A DNA stretch of 18,164 nt from Burkholderiales bacterium (lineage in GTDB: Bacteria; Pseudomonadota; Gammaproteobacteria; Burkholderiales; JAEUMW01): contig JAEUMX010000113.1 in NCBI GenBank assembly GCA_016791285.1, positions 1 to 18,164 of the forward strand, in the 5' to 3' direction. The notes beneath the pieces were generated by a model. It did no database searches and was not told the origin of the DNA. It worked only from the letters and a program-made list of their open reading frames with translations. The translations under genes and the position numbers were made by a program. Each line of letters opens with the position of its first letter. Within the stretch, counting starts at the first letter, position 1. Of this stretch, positions 15,226 through 18,164 are shown in pieces.

Positions 15226-16494
15226 TCAGGCCGCGCGCCTCGGTTCCATGAACGGAAAGGCGAGTCCCGGCCGGCGTCCCGCGACGATCTCCGCGAGCGC
15301 CTTGCCCGAGCCGCATGCGAGCGTCCAGCCCAGTGTGCCGTGCCCGGTGTTGACGAACAGATTCGCGATGTGCGTGCGTCCGATCAGCGGAACGTTGCCC
15401 GGCGTCGCGGGTCGCAGACCGGTCCAGTACTCGACCCGGTCGTAGCTGCTCGCACGGGGGAACCACAGGCGCGCGCAGTTGCGGATCGCCTCGCAGCGCA
15501 CGCGGTTGAGCGACGTATCGTAGCCCGCCATCTCCGCTGTGCCGGCAGCGCGCAGGCGATCGCCGAGACGTGAGATGACGACTTTGCGCGCCTCGTCGGT
15601 GACGCTCGCGGTCGGCGCGGCCGCGTGGTCCTGAATCGGGGTGGTCACCGAGTAGCCCTTCACCGGATAGACCGGAATGGCGATGCCTGCGCTGCGCAGA
15701 ACCGGCGTGCTGTGGCTGCCCAGGCTCACGACGTAGGCATCGGCACCGATCTCGTCCGTGCGGCCTGATTTCTCCCGCACGACCACCGAGTGCAGGAGGT
15801 TTTCTTCGCAGCGCAGGGACCTGATCTCGGAGCCGAAGCGAAACTCCACCCCGCGCTCGCGGCAGTGATGCGCCAGCGCGGCGGTAAACTTGCAGGCATC
15901 GCCCGATTCGTCGTCCGGTGCATAGGCGCCGCCGGCCAGGCTGACCTGCGCATGGACGAGCGCGGGTTCGACGGCGAAACACTCTTCGCGTGTGAGCACG
16001 TCGACCCGACACCCGTGCGCGGTGAGCTCACGGGCGCGCTGTGCGGCGTCCGCCAACGCTGCCTCGTCTTCATACAGCTGCAGGATGCCGCGCGTTTGCT
16101 GATCGTAGTCGAGCGCGAGTTCTCCACGCAGCGCGCGCAGCGCCTCGCGACTGTAGAGCCCGAGCGCGAGCGCGTCGAGGGTGTTGCGCCGGGTGCGACC
16201 GGGCAGGCATTCGAGCAGGAAGCGCATCCCCCACGCGAACAGCGCCGGATCGGCACGCAGGCGAAAGAGCAGCGGCGCATCTTCGCGACCGAGCCAGCGC
16301 AGCACCTGCGCCGGCGCACCCGGATTCGCCCACGGCTGGGTCTGCGAGACGGAGACCTGGCCGCCGTTCGCGAAGCTGGTTTCGAGGGCAGGCGCGCTGG
16401 CGCGGTCGAGCACGATCACGTCGTGACCCTCCGCAGCGAGATACCACGCCGTCGTCACGCCGACGACCCCGGCGCCGAGCACGGCGATCTTCAA
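15226..16494 (-). CDS. dadA: D-amino acid dehydrogenase DadA
   Basis: FAD flavoprotein bound at the inner membrane that oxidatively deaminates D-amino acids (classically D-alanine) to 2-oxo acids and passes electrons to the respiratory chain. 422 residues, typical length. The N-terminal Rossmann motif is VLGAGVVGVTTAWYLAAEGH with the ribose-binding VLDRAS, then SFANGGQVSVSQTQPWANPGAP as in DadA. C-terminal motifs are WTGLRPATPGNVPLIGRT and NTGHGTLGWTLACGSGKALAEIV. The start is TTG at 16494 with AGGGAG six bases upstream, and the family start MKxxVLGAG aligns exactly there. The usual partner alanine racemase gene (dadX) and an Lrp-type regulator are not in the window. Confidence 0.95.
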   Translation of the reverse strand: MKIAVLGAGVVGVTTAWYLAAEGHDVIVLDRASAPALETSFANGGQVSVSQTQPWANPGAPAQVLRWLGREDAPLLFRLRADPALFAWGMRFLLECLPGRTRRNTLDALALGLYSREALRALRGELALDYDQQTRGILQLYEDEAALADAAQRARELTAHGCRVDVLTREECFAVEPALVHAQVSLAGGAYAPDDESGDACKFTAALAHHCRERGVEFRFGSEIRSLRCEENLLHSVVVREKSGRTDEIGADAYVVSLGSHSTPVLRSAGIAIPVYPVKGYSVTTPIQDHAAAPTASVTDEARKVVISRLGDRLRAAGTAEMAGYDTSLNRVRCEAIRNCARLWFPRASSYDRVEYWTGLRPATPGNVPLIGRTHIANLFVNTGHGTLGWTLACGSGKALAEIVAGRRPGLAFPFMEPRRAA

Positions 16495-16513
16495 GCGCGG
16501 CTCCCTGGTGCTG

Positions 16514-16547
16514 CTGTCTCGTGCTTGTCACCCACGACCGCTACCAT
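16514..16547 (+). promoter_or_regulatory. Candidate PhoB box and -10 for the phoX-like gene
   Basis: CTGTCTC (16514-16520), four bases, then TTGTCAC (16525-16531) form two 7-base direct repeats with the 11-base period of a Pho box (consensus CTGTCAT repeated). Ten bases further lies TACCAT (16542-16547), four of six matches to TATAAT, at the spacing I recall for the E. coli phoA promoter, whose second half-site is also TTGTCAC. Expected transcription start is near 16554, giving a very short leader. The gene downstream belongs to a family commonly controlled by PhoB. The first half-site matches five of seven. Confidence 0.5.
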
Positions 16548-16565
16548 ACAAGGTTTTCATTGCAC

Positions 16566-18164
16566 ATGCCCTCATCCATGCACCCCTTCGACGAGGCCGA
16601 GCATAGCAATCCCAACGCGCACGAGTTCGATTGCGCGAGCCCGCTGACGCGCCGTGCCGTGCTGAAGACTGGCCTCGCCGCTGCCGTACTGGCTGCGTTC
16701 GGCGCCGTTCGTCCAGGGGCCGCCGCGACTGCCACGATAAGCGGCTCGCTCGGATTCAACGCCGTGCCAGTGTCGAGCGACGACACGGTGCGCGTGCCAT
16801 CGGGCTATCGTGCCAGCGTGCTCTGGCGCTGGGGCGACCCGGTCGGCAGCACCCAGGGCCAACCGGCGTTTTGCGCGGATGCGTCGACCAGCGCGCACGA
16901 GCAGATGCGACAGGCGGGCATGCACCACGACGGCATGCGTTTCTTCTCGCTGCCCCAAGGCTCGACCAACTCCGCCCACGGCCTTCTCGTCGTCAACCAC
17001 GAATACACCGACGACGGCCTGCTGCACCCCGACGGGATGAAGACGTGGACTGCCGAGAAAGTGCGCAAGTCGCAGGCGGCGCACGGCGTATCGGTGATCG
17101 AGATCAGGCAGGACGACGGTACGTGGCGGATCGTCTCTCCGTCCCGTTACGCGCGCCGGATATCCGCCTTCACGCCGATGGTGATCTCGGGTCCGGCGGC
17201 CGGCGACGATGCCCTCAAGACGTCCGCGGATCCCTCGGGCGGCGAGGTGCTCGGCACCTTCAACAACTGCGCGAACGGCTTCACCCCCTGGGGCACGTAC
17301 CTCGCCTGCGAAGAGAACTTCAATTTCTACTTCAACGGCGGGCGCACCATCACGCCGGAGATGGGCCGCTACGGCATCGCCAAGCGGCGCGGGCTGCGCT
17401 GGCACGAGCACGACGCCCGCTTCGACTGCGAGCGCGAACCGAACGAAGCGAACCGCTTCGGCTGGGTGGTCGAGATCGACCCGTGGGACCCCGCGTCGAA
17501 ACCCGTCAAGCGCACCGCGCTCGGCCGCTTCAAGCACGAGGGCGCAGCGCTCGCCATCGCACCGGACGGTCGCATCGCCTACTACATGGGCGACGACGAG
17601 GCGTTCGAGTACATCTACAAGTTCGTGAGCGCGCGGCCGTGGCATCCGCAGGACCGCGCGGCGAATCGCGACCTGCTCGACCACGGCACGCTGTGCGTCG
17701 CGCGCTTCGATGGCGACGGCAAGGGCACGTGGCTGCCTCTCGTCCACGGGCAGAACGGGCTCAACTCGGCCAACGGCTTCGCCTCGCAAGCGGACGTGGT
17801 GCGGCTCGCACGCTCGGCTGCGGACCGCGTCGGCGCGACGCCGATGGACCGTCCCGAGTGGATCGCGGTGGATGCCGGTCGCAAGAGCGTCTATGGCTCG
17901 CTCACCAACAATGCGCGCCGCGGCGATGTCGGCAACCGCGGGGCGGACGCCGCGAATCCCCGCAACGAGAATGTCTTCGGCCACATCGTCCGCTGGTGCG
18001 AAGCCGGGGGTGATCCGACCGCGACGAGCTTCGAGTGGGACATCTTCCTTCTCGGGGGCGATCCCGCGCATGCCGATCCCGCGAAACGCGGCACCATCAA
18101 GGGCGATGCATTCGGCAGCCCGGATGGTCTGTACGTCGATCCGCGCGGCGTACTGTGGATCGGG
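16566..18164 (+). CDS. phoX: PhoX-family (DUF839) Tat-exported phosphatase, 3'-truncated
   Basis: 533 residues visible with the frame open to the window end; family members are commonly 600-700. PhoX enzymes are Ca/Fe-dependent alkaline phosphatases that release phosphate from organic monoesters outside the cytoplasm. A twin-arginine signal is present (LTRRAVLKTG, RR at 29-30, then a hydrophobic stretch to GAAA near 54), which fits export of a folded metalloenzyme. Family motifs are NNCANGFTPWGTYLACEENF (about 233-252), YYMGDDEAFEYIYKF, and SPDGLYVDPRGVLWIG at the cut end. Two starts are possible, ATG at 16566 and ATG at 16578, neither with a strong Shine-Dalgarno. A Pho-box-like site lies in the 71-bp gap to the divergent dadA. 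Some DUF839 proteins lack proven phosphatase activity, so function is inferred. Confidence 0.88.
   Translation, partial: MPSSMHPFDEAEHSNPNAHEFDCASPLTRRAVLKTGLAAAVLAAFGAVRPGAAATATISGSLGFNAVPVSSDDTVRVPSGYRASVLWRWGDPVGSTQGQPAFCADASTSAHEQMRQAGMHHDGMRFFSLPQGSTNSAHGLLVVNHEYTDDGLLHPDGMKTWTAEKVRKSQAAHGVSVIEIRQDDGTWRIVSPSRYARRISAFTPMVISGPAAGDDALKTSADPSGGEVLGTFNNCANGFTPWGTYLACEENFNFYFNGGRTITPEMGRYGIAKRRGLRWHEHDARFDCEREPNEANRFGWVVEIDPWDPASKPVKRTALGRFKHEGAALAIAPDGRIAYYMGDDEAFEYIYKFVSARPWHPQDRAANRDLLDHGTLCVARFDGDGKGTWLPLVHGQNGLNSANGFASQADVVRLARSAADRVGATPMDRPEWIAVDAGRKSVYGSLTNNARRGDVGNRGADAANPRNENVFGHIVRWCEAGGDPTATSFEWDIFLLGGDPAHADPAKRGTIKGDAFGSPDGLYVDPRGVLWIG

Overview
The window is high-GC, gene-dense bacterial DNA with short intergenic gaps. 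It looks like chromosome of a betaproteobacterium. The reasons are the closest-seeming family variants (GlcDEF, DadA, CorA, Tat-exported IorB and PhoX) and the queG/tsaE/amiC neighbourhood. This assignment is inference; there is no rRNA or other taxonomic marker here. I see no tRNA, rRNA, CRISPR array, insertion sequence or phage gene. No stretch longer than 300 bases lacks a gene.

Layout. (1) Positions 1-4601, plus strand: a glycolate oxidase operon, glcD (5' end cut by the window) - a DUF937 protein with a long alanine-rich tail - glcE - glcF. The DUF937 gene is translationally coupled to glcE through a TAATG overlap. (2) Positions 4609-6672, minus strand: a YbhB/YbcL (PEBP-like) protein followed by a phytoene-desaturase-like FAD oxidoreductase, convergent with glcF. 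(3) Positions 6778-6915, plus strand: a 45-residue two-helix membrane protein divergent from the PEBP gene. (4) Positions 6989-9172, minus strand: corA-type transporter and queG (queuosine synthesis). (5) Positions 9167-11088, plus strand: tsaE (tRNA t6A synthesis) and an AmiC-like cell wall amidase. The start codons of queG and tsaE overlap head to head. (6) Positions 11152-15221, plus strand: a molybdenum hydroxylase module, iorA-iorB-mocA, then a secreted Sel1-repeat protein. (7) Positions 15226-16494, minus strand: dadA (D-amino acid dehydrogenase). (8) Positions 16566-18164, plus strand: a Tat-exported PhoX-family (DUF839) protein cut by the window end. A Pho-box-like promoter lies in its 71-bp upstream region.

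How the parts fit. GlcDEF oxidises glycolate to glyoxylate at the membrane. IorA/IorB form a Mo/[2Fe-2S] oxidoreductase, and MocA would supply its cytosine-dinucleotide form of the molybdenum cofactor. QueG and TsaE are tRNA-modification housekeeping genes. AmiC splits septal peptidoglycan. DadA feeds electrons from D-amino acids to the respiratory chain. PhoX-type enzymes release phosphate in the periplasm under phosphate starvation. Most of the window is ordinary metabolism. The features most worth a second look are the DUF937/alanine-rich gene inside the glc operon, the candidate Pho box before phoX, a sharply AT-rich patch inside tsaE, and the unlisted 45-residue membrane protein.
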